Source of the DNA: Leeuwenhoekiella marinoflava DSM 3653 | Lineage (GTDB): Bacteria > Bacteroidota > Bacteroidia > Flavobacteriales > Flavobacteriaceae | Direction: 5' to 3' | DNA: 64,000 bases | NCBI RefSeq assembly: GCF_900129005.1 | Contig: NZ_FQUN01000004.1 | Coordinates: forward strand, 1 to 64,000 | In this document: piece by piece, positions 44,310 to 54,259 of the stretch | Numbering within the stretch: position 1 is the first letter of the stretch | Layout: every line of letters begins with the position of its first letter | The notes under the pieces: generated by a model | What the model saw: only the letters and a program-made list of their open reading frames with translations | Told to the model about the DNA's origin: nothing | Databases searched by the model: none | Position numbers and translations under genes: made by a program

Positions 44310-44855
44310 TTGCAAATTACCGAAATACTTGAACGATGTAAGCAAAACGACCGGAGGGCGCAGATGCAACTGTATAACAAATACAACGAAGGTATGTATT
44401 ATGTAGCTTTTCGGTTTTTGAAGAACTCGTTTGAAGCTGAAGAAGCGATGCAAGAAGGCTTTGTAAAGGCCTTTACTAAGATGCATCAGTACAATGGTGA
44501 AGTAACCTTTGGAGCTTGGTTGAAGCGTATTGTGATCAATAAAAGTATCGATATGCTGAAGGCTAAAAAGCTAGAGCTTGTAGCTATCAATGAGCAGGTA
44601 TTGGGTACAGTAGATGAGTATAACGACTGGTCTGTAGATGATGGGATTACGCTAGATCAAATCAAAGAAGCTATTGAAGACTTACCGGAGCGGTATCGTT
44701 ATGCCGTAATGCTTTTTTTAATAGAAGGCTACGACCATCAGGAAATATCAGAAATATTAGAAATAACCGAGGTGGCTTCGCGTACGCTGGTTCACCGCGG
44801 AAAGAAAAAATTGCAAGAAAAACTTAAAACAAAATATCATGGCACAGGATATTAG
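44310..44855 (+). CDS. ECF-type RNA polymerase sigma factor
   Basis: 181 residues with region 2 (about 20-85: AFRFLKNSFEAEEAMQEGFVKAFTKM) and region 4 (about 120-175: LPERYRYAVMLFLIEGYDHQEISEILEITEVASR in parts). The best start is TTG 44310 (reads MQITEILERCKQ), an unusual codon worth checking; no ATG lies at a suitable place. Its last 17 bases overlap the next gene, a predicted anti-sigma factor, so the pair is translationally coupled. With the third gene it makes a three-gene signalling unit. Confidence 0.9.
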   Translation: MQITEILERCKQNDRRAQMQLYNKYNEGMYYVAFRFLKNSFEAEEAMQEGFVKAFTKMHQYNGEVTFGAWLKRIVINKSIDMLKAKKLELVAINEQVLGTVDEYNDWSVDDGITLDQIKEAIEDLPERYRYAVMLFLIEGYDHQEISEILEITEVASRTLVHRGKKKLQEKLKTKYHGTGY

Positions 44856-45438
44856 AGAACTGTTTAAAAATGATTTAAGCATTCCTTCTGAAGGGCTTAA
44901 AAACGGTCATGAAGCGCGATTTCATGCGCGGCTTGATGCTAATTTTGGCACCCAACAAAAAGCAAAAGCTGAAGCTTATCTCTGGATGAAAATCGCAGCG
45001 GTACTGGTCGTACTTATTGCAGTAACAGGCTTACTGCTTAACAATCCATTGTCTGGTAACGCGCAAGATCCAGAGCAGATAGAAGCTAATTCTGTAGCAA
45101 GTACAGAAATTACTAGAGTACAACTGAGTGATTTTTCACCAGAGTATAAGCAGATAGAAGACCGCTATTTAGCAAGTATTCATATGGAACTTGCTCAACT
45201 CAACGTAACCGAAGATAATAAAGCGCTTGTAGATGCATTTATGGGGCAACTTGAAGAATTGAATCAAGAATACGATCGTCTGAATGCTGACTTGGTAGAA
45301 ACCGGAGTAAACGACCAGAACATACAGGCTTTAATAGATAACCTACAGTTCCGCCTGGATCTGTTGACTAAATTGAAAGAAAAATTAAACGAATTACAAG
45401 AATCTCAATCTAGTGAGATTCAAACCAACACCCTATAA
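44839..45438 (+). CDS. Probable anti-sigma factor, single-span membrane protein
   Basis: 199 residues, overlapping the sigma gene by 17 bases. Residues 1-48 are cytoplasmic (MAQDIRELFKNDLSIPSEGLKN...), one membrane helix at about 50-68 (KIAAVLVVLIAVTGLLL), then an extracytoplasmic part rich in coiled coil (LNQEYDRLNADLVETG, LDLLTKLKEKLNELQ). It matches the layout of flavobacterial anti-sigma-like proteins in ECF operons though no ZAS zinc motif is visible. The stop is followed after two bases by the third gene's ATG. Confidence 0.75.
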   Translation: MAQDIRELFKNDLSIPSEGLKNGHEARFHARLDANFGTQQKAKAEAYLWMKIAAVLVVLIAVTGLLLNNPLSGNAQDPEQIEANSVASTEITRVQLSDFSPEYKQIEDRYLASIHMELAQLNVTEDNKALVDAFMGQLEELNQEYDRLNADLVETGVNDQNIQALIDNLQFRLDLLTKLKEKLNELQESQSSEIQTNTL

Positions 45439-45440
45439 TA

Positions 45441-47165
45441 ATGAGAATCATTGTTAACTTTTATGTAAGCCTTTTGGCTGCTGTTTGCGTTATTCCGCAT
45501 ATGAAGGCGCAGACCAAGACTACAAAGCTTGACGAGCGTTTTGCTACCAGTGCAGATGCTGCAATTATTGCAGATACACAGTATGCAGATATAGTTTTTG
45601 ACGACTGGAATAAGAATGAAATAGCTGTAGAAGCAGTTATAGAATCTGAAGATCTTTCTAAAGAAGAAATAGAACAGTTTTTAAAAGGCTGGCAAATAAG
45701 CGTGCAGGGCAACAGTTCTGGAGTGCGTATCATTAGTAGAGGAGCACCTGCAGCGGTTACTGTTGCGTTAGGCAACACGCAGATGCGTGGTGTAAATGAT
45801 CTGATCTCCTCGTCTATGCAGATGATGAAACCGGTGATGCAAAATATGATAAGTCCGATGCTTGAGCAGTTTTCTACAATGCAATTACCCGCAGAATATT
45901 ATAAAGGAATGAATGCAATTTCTTTTGATTACCAGGCTTACAAACGTGACGGTACTAAATATTTGGAGCAATATAAGCAGAAAGTAGAGCAGATCTTTGG
46001 GGAAGATTTTGATGTGGTGATGAAGAAGTGGGAGCAAAGCAATAAAAAAAAGGTAGCTGCCGGTCAGGGGCTTGCGGGTAGCAGTTTGCTGGGTATGCCG
46101 AAGTCTCCTTTTGGAAAAGATATGAGCTTTAATAGCACGCAATACAATAAAGATAAAAAGGCTTACGTGGCTGCTATGAATAAGAAGTACGGGACTCGTG
46201 TAAATCTTGCTCAGGTAGAAAAATGGCGCAATGATATTGAGGATTGGGGTGATGATTTTGGTGATAATATGAAAGCTTGGGGCAAACGTTTTGGCAAGCA
46301 ATTTGGCGGTTCTACAGAAGCATTAGGAGCTAACTTTGGTCGTGCCTTAGAGAATGACATGGCTGCTTTGGGGCAAAATGTAGGGAAAGCAATGGAAGGA
46401 TGGAGTAATGATTTTGCTCAAAAACTACAGCAAATGGCGGAAGAGCAAGGCGGTAGTTTAAAGAAAACCGTAACCCGTGATGCAAATGGTACTGTGAGTA
46501 CACAAATGACCTATAGCTTTAGCGGCGGTTCTCCTGCCGTAGCAACATCATCAAAGCCAAAAGGTTCGTACAAGCGCAAAATAATCGTGCATATGCCTAA
46601 AGAAGCGCGTCTAGATCTTAATGTGCGTCATGGTAATATTCAGATTGAATCTGCTGTAAATGCACGTGTAAATCTGGCTCATGGTGATTTTATTGCTGAA
46701 ACTATTTCAGGAGATAAGACTTTGATCAATGTAGCTTATAGTCCGGTGGATGTTGCATCTTGGGATTATGGTACATTACGAGCTAGTTACCTTAAGAATT
46801 GTGTGATTGAGAAAGCAAAAAGCATCAATATAGATGCTCGTGCCAGCAGCATTCTTATAAAAGAATTAGAAGATACCGCAGTGATTACAGGGAGTTTTGG
46901 AGAGTTATCAATACCTAAACTGGGTAAAAATTTCAAAACCTTAAATATTAGTGTAGAGAATAGCGATGTGGTGCTTAATCTGCCCGAGACACCTTTTCAT
47001 TTTAATTTTAATGGCGTACGCAGCCGCTTAAACTATCCTAAAAGTTTAGATGCAAAAGTGATGGAAGGTTATAACAGCAGTATGGTTAATGGCTTTTATA
47101 AATCACGTAATACAGACAGCATAATTACAATATCATCTAAGTACAGTGATATTGTTCTTAATTGA
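45441..47165 (+). CDS. Secreted adhesin-like (DUF4097-type) protein of the ECF operon
   Basis: 574 residues with a signal peptide ending near HMKAQ. The N-terminal part resembles the DUF4097 start (ADAAIIADTQYADIVFDDWN). Residues about 245-335 form an odd helical stretch rich in Trp, Gly and Asp (EDWGDDFGDNMKAWGKRFGK) that repeats amphipathic 11-residue-like blocks. The C-terminal ~180 residues show the putative-adhesin beta-helix (LDLNVRHGNIQIES, INIDARASSILIKELED, LNISVENSDVVLNLPE). It is the presumed output or envelope sensor of the sigma/anti-sigma pair; role otherwise unknown. Confidence 0.75.
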   Translation: MRIIVNFYVSLLAAVCVIPHMKAQTKTTKLDERFATSADAAIIADTQYADIVFDDWNKNEIAVEAVIESEDLSKEEIEQFLKGWQISVQGNSSGVRIISRGAPAAVTVALGNTQMRGVNDLISSSMQMMKPVMQNMISPMLEQFSTMQLPAEYYKGMNAISFDYQAYKRDGTKYLEQYKQKVEQIFGEDFDVVMKKWEQSNKKKVAAGQGLAGSSLLGMPKSPFGKDMSFNSTQYNKDKKAYVAAMNKKYGTRVNLAQVEKWRNDIEDWGDDFGDNMKAWGKRFGKQFGGSTEALGANFGRALENDMAALGQNVGKAMEGWSNDFAQKLQQMAEEQGGSLKKTVTRDANGTVSTQMTYSFSGGSPAVATSSKPKGSYKRKIIVHMPKEARLDLNVRHGNIQIESAVNARVNLAHGDFIAETISGDKTLINVAYSPVDVASWDYGTLRASYLKNCVIEKAKSINIDARASSILIKELEDTAVITGSFGELSIPKLGKNFKTLNISVENSDVVLNLPETPFHFNFNGVRSRLNYPKSLDAKVMEGYNSSMVNGFYKSRNTDSIITISSKYSDIVLN

Positions 47166-47187
47166 GTTTTAGTTTTAATTGTTCTAA

Positions 47188-47216
47188 AGTCCGTTCCTGC
47201 CAGAACGGACTTTTTT
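47188..47216 (+). terminator. Intrinsic terminator ending the ECF operon
   Basis: agtccgttc / gaacggact stem, six-base loop, then tttttt. Confidence 0.92.
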
Positions 47217-47254
47217 ATGCCTTATAGTTGTGTGAGAATTGTATTTTTGGCGCG

Positions 47255-47947
47255 ATGAAACACGAAGTTTTTTTAGAACGTTTGGCTAAGTTGACTACCA
47301 CATTTACTCCCGTGGTAGATGCAGCGTATGAAGTAAATGCTTATCGTTTTTTAGATCTTTCGGTGACCAATACGATTTTAGAAGAAGTTGATACCGCTTC
47401 CGCGGAAGCGATACAGGTTTACATCAATACCTTTTTAGCAAAGACTGGCGGTCAGGTTGCATATGGTGGGTATTTAGAAAAAAGAAGCATTTACGACCGA
47501 AGCATTTATTTCAATAATGCCAATCCAGATTTAAAAAGGAATATACACTTGGGACTTGACGTCTGGTGTGCGGCTGGTACAGCAATTTTAGCTCCGTTAG
47601 CTAGCGTTGTTCACAGCTTTAAAGATAACCGTAATTACGGAGATTACGGACCATGTATCGTGCTGAAACATCAATTTGATGATTTAGTATTTTATACGCT
47701 TTATGGGCATTTATCTCGTAAATCTTTAAACGGATTAAGCGTTGGTCAAGAAATAAAAGCAGGAGCTGTATTTGCTAATCTTGGAGAGTCTCACGAAAAC
47801 GGAGAGTACAGTCCGCATTTGCATTTTCAAATAATCAAGGATATTCAAGATTTCAAGGGAGATTACCCAGGCGTTTCAACAAAAGCTAACCTTGAGTTTT
47901 TTAAAGAGAACTGTCCTGATCCTCAGTTATTACTGAAAATAATTTAA
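47255..47947 (+). CDS. M23 family (LytM-like) peptidase domain protein, cytoplasmic-looking
   Basis: ATG 47255 (MKHEVFLERLAKL) is preferred over TTG 47228. 230 residues. HLGLDVWCAAGTAILAP corresponds to the H-x(3)-D zinc motif and YTLYGHLSRKS plus SPHLHFQI to the second and third ligand positions of M23 peptidases. There is no signal peptide, unusual for a cell-wall peptidase, so the real substrate may be something else; in flavobacteria such proteins are often annotated only as peptidoglycan DD-metallopeptidase family. Its end overlaps the convergent AraC gene by four bases. Confidence 0.85.
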   Translation: MKHEVFLERLAKLTTTFTPVVDAAYEVNAYRFLDLSVTNTILEEVDTASAEAIQVYINTFLAKTGGQVAYGGYLEKRSIYDRSIYFNNANPDLKRNIHLGLDVWCAAGTAILAPLASVVHSFKDNRNYGDYGPCIVLKHQFDDLVFYTLYGHLSRKSLNGLSVGQEIKAGAVFANLGESHENGEYSPHLHFQIIKDIQDFKGDYPGVSTKANLEFFKENCPDPQLLLKII

Positions 47948-48789
47948 GCTACATTGATGCGATACCGCGTTGGCGTAGTTTGCTTTAACTCTTTAAATTT
48001 TCGGTTAAAATTAGCTATATTTTGAAAACCACAAAGCTCAGAAACTGCAGAAACCGATAACTCTCGTTCTTTGTAAAGCAGTTTACACGCATGCTCAATT
48101 CTCAACTCGATTAAAAACTGTAAAAAAGTCTTATTCGTTCGTTTTTTAAAATACCGACAAAAGGCATTCTTTGTCATATTCGCAACCTCTGCAATTGTAT
48201 CTAATGTGATGTTTTCCTGAAAATGGTTCAGGGTATATTCATAAACATCATTCATGCGTTTTCCTTCGATTTCTGTGTATTTTTTGTGATAGACAAAAGA
48301 GGATAGAGGCATTTTATCTGACTGTTGAATAAGGTCTAAAATCTGTAAAAAGGAAGCTAGACGCTCAATGCGGTTTTGATTTTTCAGACGAGAGAATTTT
48401 CTAATTAGTTGATCTGAATTAGAGGTTATTTTCATACCGTATTCCGCTTCGTTGAAAAAATTATCAATACCCGTTAAATCAGTTAGTTTAAAAAATTCTT
48501 TACCAAATGAATTTTTAGTAAAAAAGAGGGTGTACATAATTGACTTATCGGTAGCATTATCATCACTTTTAAATACATGAGGAATATGCTCGCCTATAAC
48601 TAATATATCATTCTCTTGATATTCATTTATAGTATCCCCTAAAATTAAACTGCCAGAGCCTTTAGCGATATAGCTTATTTGTATTTCTTCGTGCTCATGA
48701 AGTTTATCATAAAATCGATCTTCATGGTCTTCCTGATAGACTAGGGCTTCTTTCCCGGGCTTGGGGATTTTAAAGGGGAGAACTTTCAT
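47944..48789 (-). CDS. AraC family transcriptional regulator
   Basis: 281 residues. N-terminal cupin-like sensor domain (about 10-110: EEIQISYIAKGSGSLILGD) and C-terminal AraC/XylS double helix-turn-helix (about 180-280: TIAEVANMTKNAFCRYFKKR, SAVSELCGFQNIANFNRKFKE). It overlaps the M23 gene by four bases at its 3' end and faces away from the arabinofuranosidase operon to its right, so it is the likely regulator of that operon in response to a sugar. Confidence 0.92.
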   Translation of the reverse strand: MKVLPFKIPKPGKEALVYQEDHEDRFYDKLHEHEEIQISYIAKGSGSLILGDTINEYQENDILVIGEHIPHVFKSDDNATDKSIMYTLFFTKNSFGKEFFKLTDLTGIDNFFNEAEYGMKITSNSDQLIRKFSRLKNQNRIERLASFLQILDLIQQSDKMPLSSFVYHKKYTEIEGKRMNDVYEYTLNHFQENITLDTIAEVANMTKNAFCRYFKKRTNKTFLQFLIELRIEHACKLLYKERELSVSAVSELCGFQNIANFNRKFKELKQTTPTRYRINVA

Positions 48790-49205
48790 GATTTGTAACA
48801 GTTATGCTATAAAGTTTGCGCTAAAAATAGATATGAGTCAAGCTTAGGGGTAATATAGTATCAATATCGGTTAGATTTGGCATATAAAAGTGTGACTTTA
48901 ACATTTCAAAATATTGATTTTAGCTAAAACGATCAATTTAATTGATATTTCTATAGGATTGATACTTGATTAACTTAATCGTTGTAATCATTTTAAATTC
49001 TGGTTAATATATTACCAGACTTCGCTAAAATCAGCAAACAGATCATTCTTAATTTTTTGTTATTTTATCTTCTTCTTAAAGATTCTATTCGATTATTATA
49101 GAAAGCTTATAAAGTTTTTTAAGAGAAAAGCAGAGTGGTTTTAGAATAAAAAAGAGTTGCCTAATTTCTTATGGTAGAAGTGAAGTGTATAAATATAAAA
49201 TAACA
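48790..49205. other. Divergent intergenic region of the AraC regulator and GH51 operon
   Basis: 416 AT-rich bases with no gene. The region must contain both promoters and any AraC operator. I see no convincing TAnnTTTG promoter or repeated operator by eye. Confidence 0.5.
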
Positions 49206-51542
49206 ATGAAGAAGCGTATTTATTTTTTCTTGAGTCTAATTATTCTGATTGGATGTAATGTAAAAGACAAAGGGGATAAAGTTAAACTCCTTTCTCCACA
49301 AGTAGATGTGTCTTTTAAAGAAGCAGGTTGGGAGACTGAATATTGGAGTAATCAGGAAAATTATAGCGATACTACTTTTAGTGATTCAGAATCGCAGGTT
49401 TTGGCTATATATCATGATACGCTTCAAGTTGGGAGAATTTTTAAAAAGGTTGAGGTTAAACCATATTCTCATTATAAAGTTACCGGATTTATCAAAACCG
49501 AAAATGTGTCTGCAGATAAGTCGGATGCTGGAGCAGGTTTTGATCTCGATAACTTTAAAATCAAAAACGATACGGTTTTTACGGGTAAGACAGATTGGAC
49601 ACCCGTAACGATGGAATTTGATTCTGAAGGAGATGATAGTTTTATTATTTCGTGCTTTTTAGGCAAGAATGGGCCTGCGAAAGGTAAAGCATTTTTTAAA
49701 GATATTCAGGTTGAAGAGATTTCTTCAACTGTTTTAAAGCCGGCAGTTGCGATAGATATTACCAAAGAAAAAGAACCCATGTCTCCATATATCTACGGGC
49801 AGTTCATTGAGCATATGGGTAAATCTATTTATGGTGGGTTATGGGCTGAAATGCTAACTGATAGAAAATTTTATCACAAACCCGGGACAAGTGTTTCTCC
49901 TTGGAAAACAGAATTAGATACTAATCAAATTGTTTTAAATACGTCTAATGGTTTCTCAGAAATGCCATTGCCGGTTTTTTCGTTAAAGAATGGAAAGATT
50001 TTACTTAAGCAGGATTCTATAGCGCTGCTTAAAGATAAATCGTATACCGGGCGATTGGTTTTTAAAGCCAAGGGAACTATTGAAGAAATCAAGCTGAGTT
50101 TGATTTCTGAAAATATTCAAAAAGAAAAGCAACTTGAATTTTCTAAAAATGAATTTGTTAGTATTCCGTTTGAATTTGCAACTGTAAATGCTTCAGAACA
50201 GGCAAGTTTTCAAATTGAATTTACAGGAAGCGGAAGTGTAACACTAGCCGCAGTTTCACTAATGCCCAGTGATAATATAGAGGGTTTCCGCTCAGATGTA
50301 ATCGCTCTGTTAAAAGAATTAGATGCGCCTATTTACCGCTGGCCTGGAGGGAATTTTGTTTCCGGTTACGATTGGAAAGACGGTTTAGGGAATCCCGATG
50401 CTAGACCAACGCGTTATGAACGTGCCTGGGATGGGTTAGAGTATAATGATGTCGGGATCCACGAGTTTATGAAGCTCTGCGAGATTCTTGATGTAGAAGC
50501 CAATATTGCTGTAAATACCGGTTTGGGGGATGCTGAATTAGCAGCTAATGAAGTTGCTTATTTTAATAGCGATACTTCAACAAAAATGGGGGAATGGCGT
50601 GCAGAAAATGGTCACGCAGAACCTTATAATGTAAAGCTCTGGGCAGTAGGAAATGAGATGTTTGGCGATTGGCAATTGGGACATATGCCTATTGAAGACT
50701 ATGTGAAAAAGCATAATAAGGTTGCGGAAGCCATGTGGGCTGTAGATCCGGATATCGACTTGATTGCTGTTGGTTTTCCCGGGGAATGGAATGATATGAT
50801 GTACTCCAACTGCGCTGAAAATATGACCTACATCAGTGAGCATTTTTACCGTCAGGATTGGCACGCAGGTGGTTTGCTGACGCACGTAAAACAAATGCCT
50901 GATGCGATTAGAGATATTGCAGAAGAGCACAAAAGAGCAAGAAGAGAAATCCCCGAGATAGCAGATCAAAATATCAGAATAGCATTAGATGAATGGAATT
51001 ATTGGTACGGTCCGCACGAGTTTGGTTTACTGGGAACTAGATATTTTCTTAGAGATGCTTTAGGTATTGCCGCCGGATTGAATGAGTTTTCACGGCAGTC
51101 AGATATGTATTATATGGCAAATTATGCACAAACAGTAAATGTGATAGGAGCCATAAAAACAACACAAACTGACAGCTGGTTAGAAGGAACAGGTCTGGTT
51201 TTAAAAATCTATCGCAAGGAGTTTGGTGCCAGACCAATAGCAATTACCGGAACTCCCGAGCCCCTTGATATTGCGGCAACACTTACAGAAGATGGTGAAT
51301 ATCTAACACTTTCTGTTGTTAATGCAACACATAAAGAATATGAGTTAAATCTTGACTTTTTAGAACAGAAGATTGCTCAGCAAGGACAAGCCTTTATCAT
51401 CACCGGTGAAAATGATATGGTATACAATGACGTGGAAAATAAAGAGCGTATTTACCTTTTAGAAGACGCATTCACGCTTCAAGATAATGCCTTACGGGTT
51501 AGAAAAGAATCAGCAGGAATTTATAAGTTCAAATTAAACTAG
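49206..51542 (+). CDS. GH51 alpha-L-arabinofuranosidase lipoprotein
   Basis: ATG 49206 (MKKRIYFFLSLIILIGC) gives a lipoprotein signal with lipobox LIGC; the open frame from 49185 is less likely. 778 residues: a CBM4/9-like carbohydrate domain (about 25-170), then GH51 with the TIM barrel. Acid/base Glu at about 484 in AVGNEMFGDW and nucleophile Glu at about 596 in ALDEWNYWYG. It releases arabinofuranosyl side chains from arabinoxylan or arabinan at the cell surface. First gene of an operon with DUF5695 and M1 genes. Confidence 0.95.
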   Translation: MKKRIYFFLSLIILIGCNVKDKGDKVKLLSPQVDVSFKEAGWETEYWSNQENYSDTTFSDSESQVLAIYHDTLQVGRIFKKVEVKPYSHYKVTGFIKTENVSADKSDAGAGFDLDNFKIKNDTVFTGKTDWTPVTMEFDSEGDDSFIISCFLGKNGPAKGKAFFKDIQVEEISSTVLKPAVAIDITKEKEPMSPYIYGQFIEHMGKSIYGGLWAEMLTDRKFYHKPGTSVSPWKTELDTNQIVLNTSNGFSEMPLPVFSLKNGKILLKQDSIALLKDKSYTGRLVFKAKGTIEEIKLSLISENIQKEKQLEFSKNEFVSIPFEFATVNASEQASFQIEFTGSGSVTLAAVSLMPSDNIEGFRSDVIALLKELDAPIYRWPGGNFVSGYDWKDGLGNPDARPTRYERAWDGLEYNDVGIHEFMKLCEILDVEANIAVNTGLGDAELAANEVAYFNSDTSTKMGEWRAENGHAEPYNVKLWAVGNEMFGDWQLGHMPIEDYVKKHNKVAEAMWAVDPDIDLIAVGFPGEWNDMMYSNCAENMTYISEHFYRQDWHAGGLLTHVKQMPDAIRDIAEEHKRARREIPEIADQNIRIALDEWNYWYGPHEFGLLGTRYFLRDALGIAAGLNEFSRQSDMYYMANYAQTVNVIGAIKTTQTDSWLEGTGLVLKIYRKEFGARPIAITGTPEPLDIAATLTEDGEYLTLSVVNATHKEYELNLDFLEQKIAQQGQAFIITGENDMVYNDVENKERIYLLEDAFTLQDNALRVRKESAGIYKFKLN

Positions 51543-51556
51543 AAATCAACACAAGC

Positions 51557-54256
51557 ATGAATAATTATAAGAGCGCTATAAAGGGATTTCTCTTTATATT
51601 TTTATGTGCAGCAAGCACAGTTAATGCCCAAGGATATTGGGATAGAATAACCGTTAAAGATTCAACTTTAGGTCTGGAGCAAGGCTTTGAAACCTATGAG
51701 ACCAGTCAGTTTATTTTAAAGCTTGTTAAAGCATCTCAAACAGTCGCAGCATTGTCTCCAAAAGAAGATCCCGATTTTGATTTCACTCCCGGGGATCGCT
51801 TGGCTATCAGGTCTCGAGATAGTTTATACCAGTTGGGAGACGTAAATTTTAGAATACGCAATACAGACTCAGAAGCGTGGAGCTTGTATTCAACCGCGCA
51901 CCAGCGCAAGCCGGTTAAAGCTATTTCAAAAGCAGGAGCACTTGCAGCTGCAGATTTAGCAGCAACCTTGCCCAAGGATCTTCCATTAGAAATAATCAGA
52001 TATTATAAGGTTGAAGGTGGAGATCTCATTCTGGCTTTTGATTTTAAGAATCCAACGGACCACAAAATTGAGTTGGGAGCATTAGGTGTGCCAATGATCT
52101 TTAATAACATTTTAGAAGGAAACTCTCTGGAAGAAGCCCACGCTAAAAATGTATTTTTTGATCCTTATATCGGAGAGGATGCAGGGTATCTTGAAGTTAA
52201 AAAGTTAGACGGAAAAGGTAAGGTGCTTTTAGTACTTCCTGAAGAGAATATGCCATTTGAAGCGTATCGCCCGTTGTTAGATGAATTAACACCACGCAGT
52301 ATTGTTTTTGAAGGCTATCACGAGTGGATGTCTCTGAGTAAAGCTTATGCTGAAAATGAGTGGGAAGGTGTAAATCAATGGAATACTCCAACAAGTACGG
52401 TTTTAAACCCCGGGGAGACCCGTACATTTTCAATACGATTAACCTTATCGCCATCTATTCAGGAGGTTTCTAAGACCTTGACTGAGCAAGAGATCCCCGT
52501 TGCTGTTAGCTCTCCTGGTTATGTACTTCCACAGGATGTAAAAGCAAAGCTATTTTTAAAATATGACGCAGCTGTAGCTTCAGTATCAATTGAACCTAAA
52601 GGATCTCTTTCTGTAGAAAAATTAGACGATACTAAAACAGATTATGCAGTTTACGAAGTTACCGGAAACGAATGGGGAAGAACACGTTTAACCTTAACGT
52701 ATACAGACGGAAAAACGCAAACCATTAATTATAAAGTAATCAAAGCTGAGGATGAACTTGTTTCTGATTTTGGTGATTTCTTATTTAAAAAGCAATGGTT
52801 TGATGACGATACAGATGTGTTTAACAGAGCACCATCATTAATCTCTTATGATTATGAAAACAAGCGACAAGTAACTCAGGATTCTCGTGCTTGGATTGCA
52901 GGTTTGAGCGATGAAGGCGGAGCCGGAAGTTGGTTAGGAGGAATAATGAAACAACTCATTCAACCTGATCAAGAACAAGTCGCAAAATTAGAAGATTTTG
53001 TAAATCAAACCGTTTGGGGAGTTTTGCAAAATACCGAAGGTGAACATACATACGGTGTGCGCAAAAGTGTTTTCTATTATGAGCCTGAAGAAATGCCGGC
53101 CGGTACCTACAGCGATACCATTAACTGGAAAACCTGGGCTGCCTGGAATAAAGAAGGAGCAGCAGATCCTGGTAGATCGTATAACTATCCACACGTTGTA
53201 GCTGCTTACTGGACGCTTTATCGCTTATCACGTTATCATCAAGATCTGGTTACTCAAAAAGACTGGAAGTGGTACCTGGAGCAGGCTTATAAAACCACTT
53301 TAGCAATGGTAAATCATGCACCGTATTATGCACAGTTTGGGCAGATGGAAGGCTCCGTATTTTTATATGTTTTAGAAGATTTAAAACGAGAAAATCTTGA
53401 AGAAGAAGCGACAGCTTTAGAAGCTGAGATGAAAAAACGTACTGATCACTGGGAGAGTCTGGCGTATCCTTTTGGTAGTGAAATGCCGTGGGATTCTACC
53501 GGTCAGGAAGAGGTTTATATGTGGTCAGATTATTTTGGTTACGATGCAAAAGCAGCAGTGACTTTGAATGCAATTTTAGCCTATATGCCTACAATGCCAC
53601 ACTGGGCGTACAATGGTAATGCCCGTCGTTACTGGGATTTCTTGTATGGGGGTAAACTTTCTCGCGTAGAGCGACAAATACATCATTACGGTTCTGGTTT
53701 GAATGCAATTCCCGTTTTAGATGCTTATCGCGAGAATCCAGATGATTTACATTTATTAAAAGTAGGTTACGGAGGTTTATTAGGTTCGGTTGCTAATATT
53801 ACTGAAGATGGTTTTGGAGCTGCCGCTTTCCACAGTTGGCCTTCAACGTTAGATATCGATTATCTTTCTGGGGATTACGGCTCTAACTTTTATGGGTATG
53901 CTATCAATTCTTCGGCGTATTTAGTGAAGGATGCTGATTTAGGTTATTTAGCCTTCGGCGGAAATCTTTCAGAAAACAAGAATGAAGTGAGTATGCAATT
54001 GACAACGGCTGCAAAAAATGCAGTATTCATTCAGCCTTTAAAACTATGGATAACCCTTGATGCCGGAAAGGTTGAAGCGGTGAGCTATAACTCCAAAACA
54101 AAAGAAGTCAAACTGAAGCTAGCCGCGAAAGACGCTTATACTTCAGATGCATATCTAAACCTTCCGGAAGGATACAACCTAAAGTATTCTCAGGTAAGAG
54201 GCGCATATAAAATTACATTAAAAGACAAAGCGATTAGTATTACTCTAAAACCTTAA
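51557..54256 (+). CDS. DUF5695 domain protein, secreted, probable glycan-active enzyme
   Basis: 899 residues with signal peptide ending at VNAQ. Begins GYWDRITVKDSTLGLEQGFETYETSQF; the middle contains strands typical of a beta-sandwich and the C-terminal half a helical barrel-like region (NYPHVVAAYWTLYRLSRYHQ, MPHWAYNGNARRYWDF, HHYGSGLNAIPVLDAYRE, DYLSGDYGSNFYGYAINSSAY) as in DUF5695 proteins, which are thought to be glycoside hydrolases. Position 14 bases after the GH51 gene fits a joint role in hemicellulose or arabinan breakdown. Activity is inferred, not shown. Confidence 0.85.
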   Translation: MNNYKSAIKGFLFIFLCAASTVNAQGYWDRITVKDSTLGLEQGFETYETSQFILKLVKASQTVAALSPKEDPDFDFTPGDRLAIRSRDSLYQLGDVNFRIRNTDSEAWSLYSTAHQRKPVKAISKAGALAAADLAATLPKDLPLEIIRYYKVEGGDLILAFDFKNPTDHKIELGALGVPMIFNNILEGNSLEEAHAKNVFFDPYIGEDAGYLEVKKLDGKGKVLLVLPEENMPFEAYRPLLDELTPRSIVFEGYHEWMSLSKAYAENEWEGVNQWNTPTSTVLNPGETRTFSIRLTLSPSIQEVSKTLTEQEIPVAVSSPGYVLPQDVKAKLFLKYDAAVASVSIEPKGSLSVEKLDDTKTDYAVYEVTGNEWGRTRLTLTYTDGKTQTINYKVIKAEDELVSDFGDFLFKKQWFDDDTDVFNRAPSLISYDYENKRQVTQDSRAWIAGLSDEGGAGSWLGGIMKQLIQPDQEQVAKLEDFVNQTVWGVLQNTEGEHTYGVRKSVFYYEPEEMPAGTYSDTINWKTWAAWNKEGAADPGRSYNYPHVVAAYWTLYRLSRYHQDLVTQKDWKWYLEQAYKTTLAMVNHAPYYAQFGQMEGSVFLYVLEDLKRENLEEEATALEAEMKKRTDHWESLAYPFGSEMPWDSTGQEEVYMWSDYFGYDAKAAVTLNAILAYMPTMPHWAYNGNARRYWDFLYGGKLSRVERQIHHYGSGLNAIPVLDAYRENPDDLHLLKVGYGGLLGSVANITEDGFGAAAFHSWPSTLDIDYLSGDYGSNFYGYAINSSAYLVKDADLGYLAFGGNLSENKNEVSMQLTTAAKNAVFIQPLKLWITLDAGKVEAVSYNSKTKEVKLKLAAKDAYTSDAYLNLPEGYNLKYSQVRGAYKITLKDKAISITLKP

Positions 54257-54259
54257 ATT

